DNA of 64,000 bases, from positions 62,110,059 through 62,174,058 of the forward strand of contig CM035806.1 in the NCBI GenBank assembly GCA_020466095.1, given 5' to 3'. The stretch comes from Chlorops oryzae (taxonomy: Eukaryota; Arthropoda; Insecta; Diptera; Chloropidae). Made by a program: the position numbers and the translations under genes. This document shows positions 33,261 through 44,648 of this stretch, one piece after another (positions within the stretch are counted from its first letter, which is position 1; each line of letters opens with the position of its first letter). The notes below the pieces were generated by a model. It was given only the letters and a program-made list of their open reading frames with translations. It was not told the DNA's origin and ran no database searches.

Positions 33261-34690
33261 TTCGATTTCTCAGCTTGCTTGTTGCCTTCTGTGTATGTCA
33301 TATATAATGTGACCATTTCATCCGCTTTTGGCGGGTTTTACCCGCTTTTCCAACCAAAAACCCGCCACCCGCCACCTCGATCATTTTCCCGCTTTTCGTT
33401 TCTAATTTTCTATAGCATGAGTTTTTATTTAATTGATAACAGAAATTTTTTTAAACTGTGCTGACGTAGACATTGAGCATTCAGCATTCTGCATTGCCAT
33501 TGTGTCGTAAACAACTTCAGTTCGTTTTAGTGCGCCATTGTGTGAGACATGACTCATGTGAAACAATCGCTACCCAGCCCGAAAATTTCTCATAAAGGAC
33601 CAATTCATTTATTTTTTTCACCAAGGATATCAAGGGACGGTTGAACGAATTTTTTCTTAAATGAATAAAACTTGGTCACAAGAGAAAACTCAACTGGTAG
33701 TTCGAACTATCGAATCTGTTCTCTGCGTAAAATATAATATCGACAGTAGTTGTATCGATTTTTATAAAACACTAATATCGCGTCGAGACATCCTCCGCAG
33801 TGTTCGGACTACGGAAATCCCATTTCGTAGTAGAAGACCGAAAAAATCGGAGTAGAAATGAATTTTTGGGTAGTAAATTAGAATTTTTCATTTTCGCACA
33901 AAAAAAAAGGTCAACAATTTATTTGAAGCAAACATTTATAACTTACATTTGCATATTACTTATATTTTTTTATCTCCATCAGTCAAGATTTAGATACAGA
34001 GACAACTGTATGGAAAACAACAATTTGTTTGCGAACGAGGGAACACAAAAAACTCGTTCTCATTACGTCTAAATCGTGACATAGACAAAATTATTTTGAG
34101 TTTGGTGAAGTGAAAAAATCGGAGTAGATTAGTATAGGGTAGTGGCGGAGTAGATTTTAAAAATTAAAAAAAAAGGAGTAGATCTACTCCGATCGGTACT
34201 AGGGTAGTCCGAACCAAAGAGTATAGATATCTATAAATCTTTGTCCGAACCCTGATCCTCCGCCAAATATCTTCAGTGCAGTAGATCTGAGCGTTTACCG
34301 ATTCCGCGATTGCTAGTCCGAACCATGATGCATCGTCTTCTTATACGACTGCCAATCCTATATTGCAATTGATTCCGATACCGGGGAATCCAGAAAAAGA
34401 TCCCGCATCAAGATAGCTCTGGCTCAGTGCACGAAGTATGAACGAATTTATACAAATTTTCCGCTTATATTTCATAAATACAAAATTCGATTTCTTATTG
34501 ATGCATCGTCCAGTTCTTATACGACTGCCAATTTTCACAAGTTGCATATTGAAATAGCTACATGAAATAAACTGTTTTGTACCTATTTTGAACAACATAT
34601 TTTGCGTTATCAGATCTAATTTTGCTGAGCTCCTGCCAACCCGCCAAACTGACCGCTATTTATATAAATTTCCGCCACTTATATTTCCAT
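33261..34690. other. No gene; small dispersed repeats
   Basis: A cluster of cccgc/gcggg words (33325-33400) and two related blocks with cttatacgactgccaat (34338, 34515) were seen. There is no recognised protein. 33661-33855 is open but lacks motifs. Confidence 0.4.
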
Positions 34691-34694
34691 AAAT

Positions 34695-35230
34695 ACAATG
34701 TCAATTAGTCATATAGTAATATTGGGGATCACTTACAACACACCGAATTCCGTGGTGAACTCAGTGATGCTATAAGTTTTTGAGTATTCACACTGAGTGA
34801 ACGTTACATGAATTTTTTAAAGGGCGCATTGTTATTCACAGTCCTTTTGATTTTCGAAGCAGAACGATATTTTCAAGAAAAATTGTTGAGTCAATCTACA
34901 TTTTGCGTGATTTGCAAACCCGCCAAAACATGCCCGCTTATTAGCTGTATAACATAACCGCCACTTCTTTGCATCCTAAAATGCGCATAAATGGTCATTA
35001 GTCATATAGTAATATTGGGGACATTTAGCATTTGACAATCAGCTGAATTCCTCCGCCATGATGCAACTAAGTGATGCTATCAATGTTTTTGAGATATTCA
35101 TCACTGAGTGAACTTACCATCGATATTTTTCGGGAAAAGGTCGCATTTGTTATTCGCAGTCCTTTTCATTTTCTGAGCAGAATGCGTTCACAAATTTCAA
35201 AACAAAAATTGTTGACGTCAATTCAAGCAT
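34695..35230. repeat. Two diverged tandem units of about 300 bp
   Basis: Both units share tagtcatatagtaatattgggga (34703, 35003), agtgatgctat, cactgagtgaac and cagtccttt. A third related segment starts near 36310. Confidence 0.65.
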
Positions 35231-35780
35231 TTTGGGAATGCTGAAATGCTTGAAATGCGAAATATGTTTAAACATTACATTTCTTTTCGTTCGGTATAAT
35301 TCTCATTTGTTTTATAGAATAGGACATATAAGATATGTATTCATCCTAGAACTTTTTAAGCATTGCGAAAGCAGTCACGACAACGGAGTGACCAAGTCGG
35401 ATGAAGTTCATCCGATGGCTATTTTTTTGGGGTTATGTTCAGCAGAGGGCTCTGCGGGCATTTGCTTTGAACTTTGAATGAATTTGTTATGACATTTCTT
35501 CTTGTATAGATATTTAAAAAATTTTTTTGTTATTTTAAAAATTATCTTGTTATTTCAATTATGTCCGTGGTTAGTTCAACAATTTACATTTAAATCCATT
35601 TTTGAAAATTATCATGTCAATTCGACCTGAAATATGGTTGATTCAAAAGGAAAATCTTTATTTTTTTCAACAAGAAAAATTGTTAAATTAAAAATATTCC
35701 TTGTTGAAGCCGTTTTGTATGTTTTTCCTTTTGATTTAACTAGTTTTCTGGTTGATTTTTTTCTCAGTGCACTTAATTTG
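35080..35780. repeat. Direct repeat C, copy 1
   Basis: Shares with 36300-36945, in the same order and orientation, ttacatttcttttcgttcg, gaaagcagtcacgacaacgg, cagagggctctg, caatttatgtccgtgg-like and ttgattcaaaaggaaaatc. Identity is high but visibly below the Helitron arms. Confidence 0.75.
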
Positions 35781-36299
35781 TAACTAAACATACTTGCAAT
35801 GAAATTTTTTAATGTTTTCTTTCTAATGCACAACGTCTTTAGTTTTTTATGATAGTTTATGCAATTTTGAACCTTTTTCATTCAGACGAGCTCCAAAAAT
35901 ATAAAGTTTAAGCATTCTGTTTATTATGATATGCCATTCGTACTTGATCCACTAGTTATGTTTCGAGCAAACTTAGCTATGATATCACTGAATATTTCAT
36001 ATCAGCTGTTCTGTAGTGGAATTCGAACTTTTTGATAATTTGTCATATTTGCGCATGAGAACTCTGCTGTAGCGTTCCGCAATAATATGAGCAAAATTTT
36101 ATCTAATTATTTTGAATTGTATAAAACTAACATATTTTGCTGAAAAATTTAATGAGTTCTTATGAAAAACCTTTGATTAACACTTATGTATATATATCTG
36201 ATTTTTAACAAAAATTTTAATTCATGTAAAAGATTATAAAATATTTGTTAGACCGGAACCGGAATTTTCAGCGGAGCGTGCTACGTTTTTGATTTTTCC
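35781..36299. other. Spacer between direct repeats C; no gene
   Basis: AT-rich. No ORF or terminal repeats recognised. Confidence 0.5.
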
Positions 36300-36945
36300 A
36301 TAAGAATGCATGCACACACTGAGCGAACTTAACTATGATTTTTTTAAAAAGGGCGCATTGTTATTCACAGTCCTTTTAATTTTCGAGTAGAACAAAAATT
36401 TCAAAAGAAAATTGGTTGAGTCAACAACATTTTTAGTTGATTTGAAAGGAAATATGTTAAATTACATTTCTTTTCGTTCGTTATAATTCTCATTTGGTTT
36501 ATAAAATAGGACATATAAGATATTCATTCATCTTAGAACTTTTTAAGCATTGCGAAAGCAGTCACGACAACGGAGTGACGAAATTGGAGGCTATTTATGG
36601 GGTTATGTCCAGCAGAGGGCTCTGTGGCCATTTGCTTTGAACGTTTTATAAATTTGTTTTGACATTTCTTCTTTTATGGGTATTTTAGAAAAATTTTTTT
36701 TATTTTAAAAATTATCTTGTCATTTCAATTATGTCCGTGGATGGTTCAACAATTTAAAATCATTTTGGAAAATTATATCATTTCAATTCAACCTGAAATA
36801 TGGTTGATTCAAAAGGAAAATCTTTATTTTTTCCAACAAGAAAAATTGTTCAAATAAAAATATTCCTTGTTGAAGCCGTTTTGTATGTTTTTCCTTTTGA
36901 TTTATCCAGTTTTCTGGTTGATTTTTTTTCTCTGTGCAGGGGACC
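36300..36945. repeat. Direct repeat C, copy 2
   Basis: Second copy of 35080-35780. The two copies lie about 1.2 kb apart start to start. They could be a tandem duplication or two remnants of one element family; I saw no LTR signature (no TG...CA ends with primer-binding site). Confidence 0.75.
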
Positions 36946-37057
36946 AACTTCAATTCGACACACGTTTTTTGCCAAATGCCATCTATAGTACTATATGGTG
37001 TATGTATGTTATAGTCAAACCCCGAAGCTCCGCATATCCTAGGTTTGCCTAGTCAAA

Positions 37058-37413
37058 CCTCAGGTTTGACTAGAAGTCTTAGTCAAAGTCCGAAACAATA
37101 TCTTTATTCTACCTTTGACTAACGAATTTCGGTCAATCCTAGGATAGACTAATTTGGCTAGTCAAACGCCAAAACTCAATTTTATGAATTCGGGGTTTGA
37201 CCAGTCAAACCTAAATTAGGTATAAAAATGTGTTAGCTTATAAGATAGGTATAAAAACATCATATTTTTTAGTTTTAATGCTTAATGTTTCAATCAGGGA
37301 CCGTAATAATTATGACTTTTAGTTTAAAAATCAAAAATGAAATATAAAAATAAATCTTATTATTGATTTTTATTTAAAATAATCGAAATAAAAATCATTT
37401 TGCTATAGCGCTG
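37058..37413. repeat. Left arm of long inverted repeat
   Basis: Its reverse complement lies at 46104-46468. The outer end is tcaaacctcaggtttgacta; the inner end is gctatagcgctg. The last codons of P-like copy P2 (SAIAK-stop, 37395-37413) lie inside this arm. Confidence 0.8.
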
Positions 37414-40094
37414 GCATATAGGACTATAGGTCTACGAGCCAATTTCACCAAAGGCATTTGAGTTTCACTAGCATACGTCAATGCATTTTCGTTCAAGAAG
37501 AGGACCGGATCTTCTTTGGAATTAAACGAAAAGTGCTGCTTAAAAGTCCGTTCCGGCGCAACCAAACTTTGAAAATTTTCCCATTCTAAATATTTTTTTT
37601 CTACTTCTACTTCTGGACCAAAGTGGTTGGTTTAAAGAAAAGGTCCATTTTCAAAGTCTGTAAAAGGTTCGCAGTTTCCACGTATAGCTATTTTAACGTA
37701 ATCTAACCCCCACTTTTGTTTGAAAAAGATTCGTGAAATGAAAAGCCGATATTCTACCACCGTGACCTTTTCGCAGTAGAGCTGTCATACTATCGATAGT
37801 CGGCCCATCGATAGTTTCGATAGTGATAGTCCAAACTATCGATATATCGTCGATAGTATCGCATGACTCGGAGTTAAAATTTGAATTGAAAATTTTTCAC
37901 TAGTTGTTTATTTTTAGACAATTTAATAATGACAAAAGTTGCATACGTTTTTTAGATTTTATAGCTTTTAACGTATTACCGTATTTTTTTTGGTAAATAG
38001 TTCATATAGCATTAAAAAACAAACAAGGTAACAAAAATCACAAGGTAATTAATTTACCAGCCATTGATTTTTGTTAAAAAACAATAACATGTCGACATTT
38101 TTGGGTTCAAAGGACGTCCTTCTGTCCGAAATAAGAATTTTCGATTTACTGAACATTCTTTCAAATTCCGTTGAAGTGGTCAGAATTTCTCATAAATCTA
38201 AAATTCTACTTATCGCCAAGTACTCGCGTCCTTTTTTTAGCTAAGGATGAGCAACATTGTCTGTTAGTGATGCTTATCTAACTATCGATGGCGAATAAAA
38301 ACCATCGATGGTTATTAAAAATAGAAATTATCGATAGTATCGATAGTACCATCGATAGTTTTGCAGCTCTATTTCGCAGACGAATTTCGCCAAAGAAATC
38401 CTGATTGAGTTTTCTCGTAAGGAGATACGGAAAACATTTTATATTAACTTCTTGCCATAACAACATAAGGCTGTTTATGTTAAGAATCCACCCATCAATA
38501 AAATAAAAACTGGAAGTGAGTCATTGATTTCAAGAGGCGTAAAGCCTGTCTTTAAAATTCATTTTGTTCATCGGAACCACAATAACCTCTCTTCATTCGA
38601 CGTTCGGACTGCAATCTCTGACTATTGAAAATGTCGAATATATCATTAAAAACAAAAGAAAATTCGCGGTATTTGGCATTGTTGTTGCAGACGAATCCTG
38701 CAAGGTGCCAGAGGCATATAAGCAATTCAGGCCTGAAGCAACAGTGTTGCTTAGGAGTTGACTTGCAAAACTAACTTTCATCCGTTCAAAAGTATTAGGC
38801 CCAATGTGCTCCGGCTTGAGCTTCGGCGCACAACGAATTGGTAGTTGGGAGTCGATATTGTAAAACGTAACAATATCGGTCCAACTAACAATCGCGTTAT
38901 CAAAATTTACAACTTTTTTTCATTTAGCAAACAGTTTCGTGTGCTTTTTAAAAGATGAGGTACATCAAAAAAATTAAAAATTTTCGACGAACCTACAATA
39001 AAATATGGCCTATCTATCGATACTCCTAACAACCGGATAAGTCCAACAAAATTTTTTCCCTGATCTGAAACAAAATGACAAGGAAAAAGCCCTACATTTT
39101 CTAACTCAATTATTGCCTCTGTAGTGTATTTCTGCAATACACTAGCTGGGCAGGTACTACCACAAAAAAAATAAGCGAACGGTTGTCGCCAGTAAGCCCC
39201 ACCTATCCCTTGAACCATGAATGTCAGAACACTCGTTGCATTTTTTAAGTACGGTTCTCATCACCATAATCTTCCAAACCTATAATCTTGTCCCCACTTC
39301 TATCAAAATGGAAAAACTTCATTAGGAACATTTCTTCGCAAGCGATTAAAACGAATTTTTGATCGGCAGTTAAAGTACGGACCCGGAATTCCAGAGCTTT
39401 CATGTTCAAAGAACCTAAGCCCGGATTCTTAGGCCAATCCGGCACAAACTTGAGAAGAGTTCGCTCGGATGGCCAAGAAAAGTGATTTTTCCAAAATCTA
39501 TAGGACATGGGGGACAAGAAAAAGACACCTAAAGCAAAAGTTATAAGATCCCTACCATACCTACGACCTCGTGCTGCTCGATTGCAGTTATCTAAGCAAT
39601 GCTTGACAATAATAGCTTCTTGGACGGGTAATTTAGCACACATGCTTTCAACATTAATTTTCTTATTTTAAATTTCTAACCTCTTAGACTTCTGCCTACA
39701 TTTTTTCAATTCCTTCCTATGATTGTACATTTCGTCTGATAAAAATTTTTCATTCGCATCTTTCACACAGGGCGAGACCTCACTAACTTCCTCTTCAACA
39801 AAACTCTCATCGAGAGTTTCATAACAAAATAAATCTACACAATCACTCTCTTCATTCACTTGACTATTGATTTCCTCATTTTGAGGAGCATCACCTACAA
39901 ATACATCTAAATAATTTATTGATAAAAGATGCGGATTATTTACGTTATTTTCAGGAAATAAGAACTCGTCCGGGAGTGCGTTCGCAATTAGCCGTTTCTT
40001 TGCCCGCATTTTTGATGAAAAATGCCTCTCACAGGCATACAGAGCGGCAGGCTGCCATCTTTGTAACTGGAAACGGCTCATCCAAACTTTCCTC
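37395..40094 (-). pseudogene. THAP/P-element-like transposase, copy P2 (broken)
   Basis: On the minus strand a tttttcag acceptor (40095-40096) opens exon 2 with the second half of a THAP domain (RKVWMSRFQLQRWQPAALYACERHF, with NALPDEF). An acidic linker and basic stretch follow, then transposase blocks LPVQEAIIVKH, MSYRFWKNHFSWPSERTL, WPKNPGL, GLEDYGDENRT, GGAYWRQPFAYFF, CHFVSDQGKNF and LTRKLNQDFFGEIRL. The C-terminus reads ENALTYASETQ...SAIAK-stop (37395-37397). It is broken by stops, a frameshift after ENRT and an inserted hAT MITE. The first exon was not found. The intron phase at the THAP junction matches P3. Confidence 0.8.
37777..38371. mobile_element. hAT-type MITE inserted in P2, 8-bp TSD
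   Basis: TSD TTTCGCAG at 37769-37776 and 38372-38379. TIRs are TAGAGCTGTCATACTATCGA and TAGAGCTGCAAAACTATCGA (reverse strand). Multiple tatcgata words lie at the ends. Removing it and one TSD rejoins P2 coding (FFGEIRLRKGHGGRISAF), which confirms the insertion. Confidence 0.9.
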
Positions 40095-40229
40095 CTGAAA
40101 AAATTTTTGCAATTTTTAGTAAGCGAAAATATATATTTGCGACAATTTTTATACAAAATTACAAACAAAAAACACGCCAATTCATTCTTTGGACTTCGGT
40201 CCATTTCATTTCGGAAAACATATTTCAAA

Positions 40230-41098
40230 TACTATTCACTAATTTATCTGGTCATCCACAACTATAATTTATACATTACACGGTGCAACACGTAAAATGT
40301 TGACAAAGTTTTGACTGCAGATCTTGAAAGTACATGATAAATGTAGGAAATCCCTTTATTTAGTTTTCCTAGTTTTGCTCGTGTTCAAATATAATTCGAT
40401 TTTGAAAATTGTGTCCGCGACTTAAAATACACAATTTTGTGCTTTTTCTTATGACTGTATCTCGTAAATGGGTTAATATTTTACTTCCCTGTCTTAAACA
40501 AAGATTTAGCTTAAGACATGGAGAAAAGAACTGTATTAATACCTGACCCAAAAAACTCTATCTAGTAACTGAAAATAGCAAAAATCTGAAATATTTTACA
40601 AATTTTTCACCTCATTTTACAATTTCTGGCCAATAGCTCCCAAGCCGTTACGAATTTTATTAACATGTTTTGACTAAAATGACGGCAAAACAGAACTCGA
40701 CAACTCCCTGGAGTACACAAACTGTATCCGAGAGCTCCTTTATACCGTTTTTGTACTTCAAAGTTTAATTTTTTTACCTAAAATCAGAAGAAAAAGCGCA
40801 AAAAATCCCTTTGCATATGCTATACATTTTTCATGCAGCCCGAGTGGTTGCATCAATGTTGCATTGATTTTGATTTCGTAAGCTTGTGCGAAGCAATGAA
40901 AATACGTGACGTCAGATTTGTTTTTTTGAAATATAACATAAAATTCGTTTTACAATTAAAAAATTTTTATTTAAGAAGAGTATTTAAAAAAAAACACTTT
41001 TAAACATACAAATTGGTTTTCTTTGAAACAAAATCCAAAAAGTGCCTTAAAATGGGAAATATCCCTTAAATTAGAATTGAATCACAATTCTTTTTCAG
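40230..41098. other. No gene seen
   Basis: Upstream of P2 exon 2 on its strand, this should hold intron 1 and exon 1 of the transposase, but no MPxxC start was found on the minus strand. Otherwise AT-rich and featureless. Confidence 0.45.
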
Positions 41099-41497
41099 GT
41101 ATCGTTATATTTAACTGGTGAAGATTACACGCCCAACGTAGTGTGCAGAGTGTGCTATTATAATCTGTTGCATTGGCTACATTGCCGAAGAGAAAGGTTG
41201 CCTTTTGCGAAGCCGGTCATTTGGGTAAAAGGCCCCAATGGACATCATAAATCAAGGTGCTACGCGTGCATTAATTTTAATGCTGGACTTAATAAACAAC
41301 AGTTGAGAAACAAAAAATACGTTGCTGCTTTTACTGCCTCACTACCAGTGCCACTTTCTTATGATTGCGAGGCACCTAGACCTCCGAGTCCGGATGCTTT
41401 CTCCGCGTGGACTGACAGAAATGCTTTAACCGAGGGAATGGAATTGCTAGATCCCGATTATGTGCTATATGCTATTGCCGCAGACTTTTTTTTCTAA
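41099..41497 (+). pseudogene. Unidentified Cys/His-rich ORF fragment, possible exon
   Basis: An acceptor-like aattctttttcag (41086-41098) is followed by an open frame: VSLYLTGEDYTP, VCRVCYYNLLHWLH, KPVIWVKGPNGHHKSRCYAC, LPVPLSYDCEAPRPPSPDAF, ending at TAA 41495-41497. The pattern C-x2-C, H-H and C-x2-C followed by a P-rich stretch resembles conserved, apparently transposon-linked proteins of arthropods, but I cannot name the family. The end (ADFFF) runs into a T tract, so the frame is probably truncated. Confidence 0.4.
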
Positions 41498-42033
41498 AAA
41501 GTATGTCAAAAGTCCATAGTTTACGAAACAAAAAAAATTTTTACTCAATCGCGCTCAATTCACAACTATTTGTCCACATATAAGCCGAAAAACATGTATT
41601 TTAAAGGTTATGAGGAAAATTATTAGTTCAGAAGTCAAAAACAATTTTTTTTTTTTTTTTCAAAACACCTGAACAAGAGGGCTCCATTTAAATATAGTCC
41701 TTTTTCTCAAGCAAAATAAAAAATTTTTGCTCTTAAACGCAAAAAATATTTCTTTATATTTTCGCGGCGCGCACAAAACGTAAACAAACGGCTACTTCGA
41801 CTGTGTCCCGTCAGAAGAGGATAACTTGTTTGGCGCTAATGTTTGCAGTTAGTGATAGAGAATTTAATGCACTTTCATTCGATACCGCACACTTCACTAT
41901 AGCTCCAATTTCACTTTTTCAATTAATCGCACTAATCGACATCAAATACCCCACTGTGCGACGTTGTGTGTTTCGGAAACGAAACATTTTGCTCAGTGGA
42001 ATTTTTAACAAGAGTAGAAGAGTGAAGAATATA
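41498..42033. other. No gene seen
   Basis: AT-rich, with a long T tract at 41647-41660. The ORF at 41803-42171 crosses into the adjacent TIR element and is not credible. Confidence 0.5.
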
Positions 42034-42305
42034 AAGCGACCCGCACATAGCGCATCATGCAGCGCTGCAAGCCCGTGTACGTGTGCAGCGCTTTGCCCGC
42101 ACACGGCGCGCTGCTATTTCATTTATCGCTTGCCCGTTTGGATTGCAAACGACAATTCCAAATGCGGATGAAATTTTCTTTAGCAGCGGTTGTAGTTTCT
42201 GATAAGAAGCTTAAGTGCCGAAAAGGAGGAATGTGAATGAAAAAATAATTCTGGAAAAGGAATGCATTAACGCATCGAAATTTGTTATATGATGCATATA
42301 GTATA

Positions 42306-43598
42306 ACAGGTTGGCTGATAAGTCCCCGGTCTAACAAAGAAAGACACACTTTTTTGTCAAAATTCGTTTTTATTATTCAACATAGTTCCCTTCAAGAGCG
42401 ATACAACGATTATAACGACCTTCCAATATTTTGATACCATTTTGGTAGTACTCCTTCGGTTTTGCCTCAAAATAGGCCTCAATTTCGGCGATCACCTCTT
42501 CATTGCAGCCAAATCTGTTCCCTGCGAGCATCCTTTTGAGGTCTGAGAACATGAAAAAGTCGCTGGGGGCCAGATCTGGAGAATACGGTGGGTGGGGAAG
42601 CAATTCGAAGCCTAATTCATGAATTTTTGCCATCGTTCTCAATGACTTGTGGCACGGTGCGTTGTCTTGGTGGAACAACACTTTTTTCTTCTTCATATGG
42701 GGCCGTTTTGCCGCGATTTCGACCTTCAAACGCTCCAATAACGACATATAATAGTCACTGTTGATGGTTTTTCCCTTCTCAAGATAATCGATAAAAATTA
42801 TTCCATGCCCATCCCAAAAAACATAGGCCATTACTTTGCCAGCGGACTTTTGAGTCTTTCCACGCTTCGGAGACGGTTCACCGATCGCTGTCCACTCAGC
42901 CGACTGTCGATTGGACTCAGGAGTGTAGTGATAGAGCCACGTTTCATCCATTGTCACATATCGACGCAAAAACTCGGGTGTATTGCGAGTTAACAGCTGC
43001 AAACACCGCTCAGAATCATCAACACGTTGTTGTTTTTGGTCAAATGTGAGCTCGCGCGGCACCCATTTTGCGCAGAGCTTTTTCATATCCAAATATTGAT
43101 GAATGATATGACCAACACCTTCCTTTGATACCTTTACGGCCTCTGCTATCTCGATCAACTTCATTTTACGGTCATTCAAAATCATTTTGTGAATTTTTTT
43201 GATGTTTTCGTCGGTAACCACCTCTTTCGGGCGTCCACTGCGTTCACCGTGCTCCGTCCTCATTTCACCACGCTTGAATTTTGCATACCAATCAATTATT
43301 GTTGATTTTCCTGGGGCAGAGTCCGGAAACTCATTATCAAGCCAAGTTTTTGCTTCCACTGTATTTTTTCTCTTCAGAAAACAGTTTTTTATCAAAACAC
43401 GAAATTCCTTTTTTTCAATTTTTTTCACAATAACAAAAAATGCTTCACAAAAGACGCTCTATCTCACAAACTAATTGACTTACAGACGTCAAATTTTGAC
43501 ACGAATCATTTGAAGGTTGCCACTATATAAAAATAATATGCATTTAATACTAGCGACGCCATCTATGTGTCAGACCGGGGACTTATCAGCCAACCTGT
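42306..43598 (-). mobile_element. mariner transposon, apparently complete (1293 bp)
   Basis: Perfect 27-bp TIRs start ACAGGTTGGCTGATAAGTCC (42306-42332 and complement 43572-43598), each flanked by the TA target (42304-42305, 43599-43600). It contains one intact transposase gene. Length, TIR and gene structure are typical of the mariner family. Confidence 0.95.
42373..43428 (-). CDS. mariner transposase (D,D34D), intact
   Basis: A 351-residue DDE transposase that cuts and pastes the element at TA sites. Residues 1-112 hold two helix-turn-helix regions (STIIDWYAKFKRGE; LIEIAEAVKVSKEGVGHII) joined by a GRPKE linker (65-69). The WVPREL motif (122-127) corresponds to the canonical WVPHEL. The catalytic triad is D161 (VTMDETW), D255 (FHQDNAPCH) and D290 (YSPDLAPSDFF) with exactly 34 residues between the last two. 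The ATG start at 43426-43428 fits the family length (about 345-355). No stop or frameshift. The gene lies 67 bp inside one TIR end and 170 bp from the other. It is probably a recent arrival and could be active. Confidence 0.95.
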   Translation of the reverse strand: MKKIEKKEFRVLIKNCFLKRKNTVEAKTWLDNEFPDSAPGKSTIIDWYAKFKRGEMRTEHGERSGRPKEVVTDENIKKIHKMILNDRKMKLIEIAEAVKVSKEGVGHIIHQYLDMKKLCAKWVPRELTFDQKQQRVDDSERCLQLLTRNTPEFLRRYVTMDETWLYHYTPESNRQSAEWTAIGEPSPKRGKTQKSAGKVMAYVFWDGHGIIFIDYLEKGKTINSDYYMSLLERLKVEIAAKRPHMKKKKVLFHQDNAPCHKSLRTMAKIHELGFELLPHPPYSPDLAPSDFFMFSDLKRMLAGNRFGCNEEVIAEIEAYFEAKPKEYYQNGIKILEGRYNRCIALEGNYVE

Positions 43599-43614
43599 TA
43601 TATGTATGTTTTTT

Positions 43615-43985
43615 TTTAATATGACTTTAAAAACTGCATGAGACTAGATAATTCATCTTATAATATGATTGGACCTTATATATTTATATTCTATTTATTA
43701 ACTATTTATTTAACTCATATTTGCTAAAGAAATTTATTGGTCCCTCGAACGGGTATAGGGAGTTTTAATACCTGAACCATTTTTTGCTAAGAAGGGCACG
43801 AAATAATTTTCCATATTCATCGGTTTTTAATGAGCGAATGCAAGGAAATACTGATAGAGAAGGAAGCTATTTCGTGTCGCTTGCAAACGGCGTATGCCAA
43901 AAATTCGACTCAATTTGCAAAATACATACAGGAAGAATATATGCAGTTTTTAAACAAACAAAAAATATCCCACAACGCCGGTAAA
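43615..43985 (+). repeat. Repeat shared with 63345-63640
   Basis: Reverse complement of the segment near the window's right end: gcatgagac..agataattcatct, aaatttatt/ggactaatt, ttcgtgcccttcttag and cgacacgaaataac words match in inverse order. The small ORF at 43784-43984 lies within the repeat and is not a supported gene. Confidence 0.6.
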
Positions 43986-44199
43986 TTATGGTAAAATTCA
44001 ATTAATTCGATAATAAACACCTTTTCTTCTCTCTCCGCCATGACGACCGGCCGCTGTGAAATTTGGTTTAAAATGAATGTAGCGCTATTTTGCGCGCAAA
44101 CGTGCAGCGCTGACTAGAATTTGCAGCGCTGAAACGACGAAAAATCTAATCCATTTGGTAATCAGCAGCGCTGCATGATGCGCTATGTGCGGGCCGCTT

Positions 44200-44640
44200 A
44201 AGTAGGAAATGTGCGTGTCTTATTTTGGATGTGCTCTGAACTCATGACACCAGGGAGCAAAATTAATAATTATAGCTATAAGCTAGGGATGCAGTACTGC
44301 CAGAAATAAAAAACTTCATAAAAAAGTCAGAAAATTCCTGACAAAAAATGAACGAAGCATTTCTGAGCAGCTGGCCGCAGTTCAGGTAAAAACTATCATA
44401 TTATTGTAGTACGTTTTTACGTAAACAGTGCATATCACAACCCAGGCTTTTGGAAGAGAAATAATTCAACTTCTATTGTTTCGCGCTTAAATTGGCATAT
44501 GCCAGCAGGAAATGCTACTAGTGAATCATTAATGACGAGGTAGTGATGATTTTTATGCCACAACTCCCCTTACAACGCGTTATTCTTGTGGGATTTTGTT
44601 GGGACATGGCTGCTAAAACAGTCCGGCGATTGGATGCGTT
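44200..44640. other. No gene seen
   Basis: Unique-looking sequence between the TIR element and the hAT derivative; no recognised motif. Confidence 0.4.
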
Positions 44641-44648
44641 GTTTTACA

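Larger units (their letters stand above)
42034..44199. mobile_element. 2.2-kb TIR element with CAGCGCTG repeats, hosting the mariner
   Basis: The 35-bp TIRs (cccgcacatagcgcatcatg core, 42034-42068 and 44165-44199) differ at one base. The palindromic word cagcgctg recurs near both ends. Without the 1293-bp mariner it would be about 0.87 kb. A segment (43615-43985) is shared with 63345-63640. No transposase of its own was seen. No clear TSD. Confidence 0.7.

Noticed and set aside
35080..36945. Direct repeats C as LTRs of a retrotransposon
   Set aside because: No TG...CA ends, primer-binding site, polypurine tract or gag-pol remnants lie between them, and the spacer is only about 0.5 kb.
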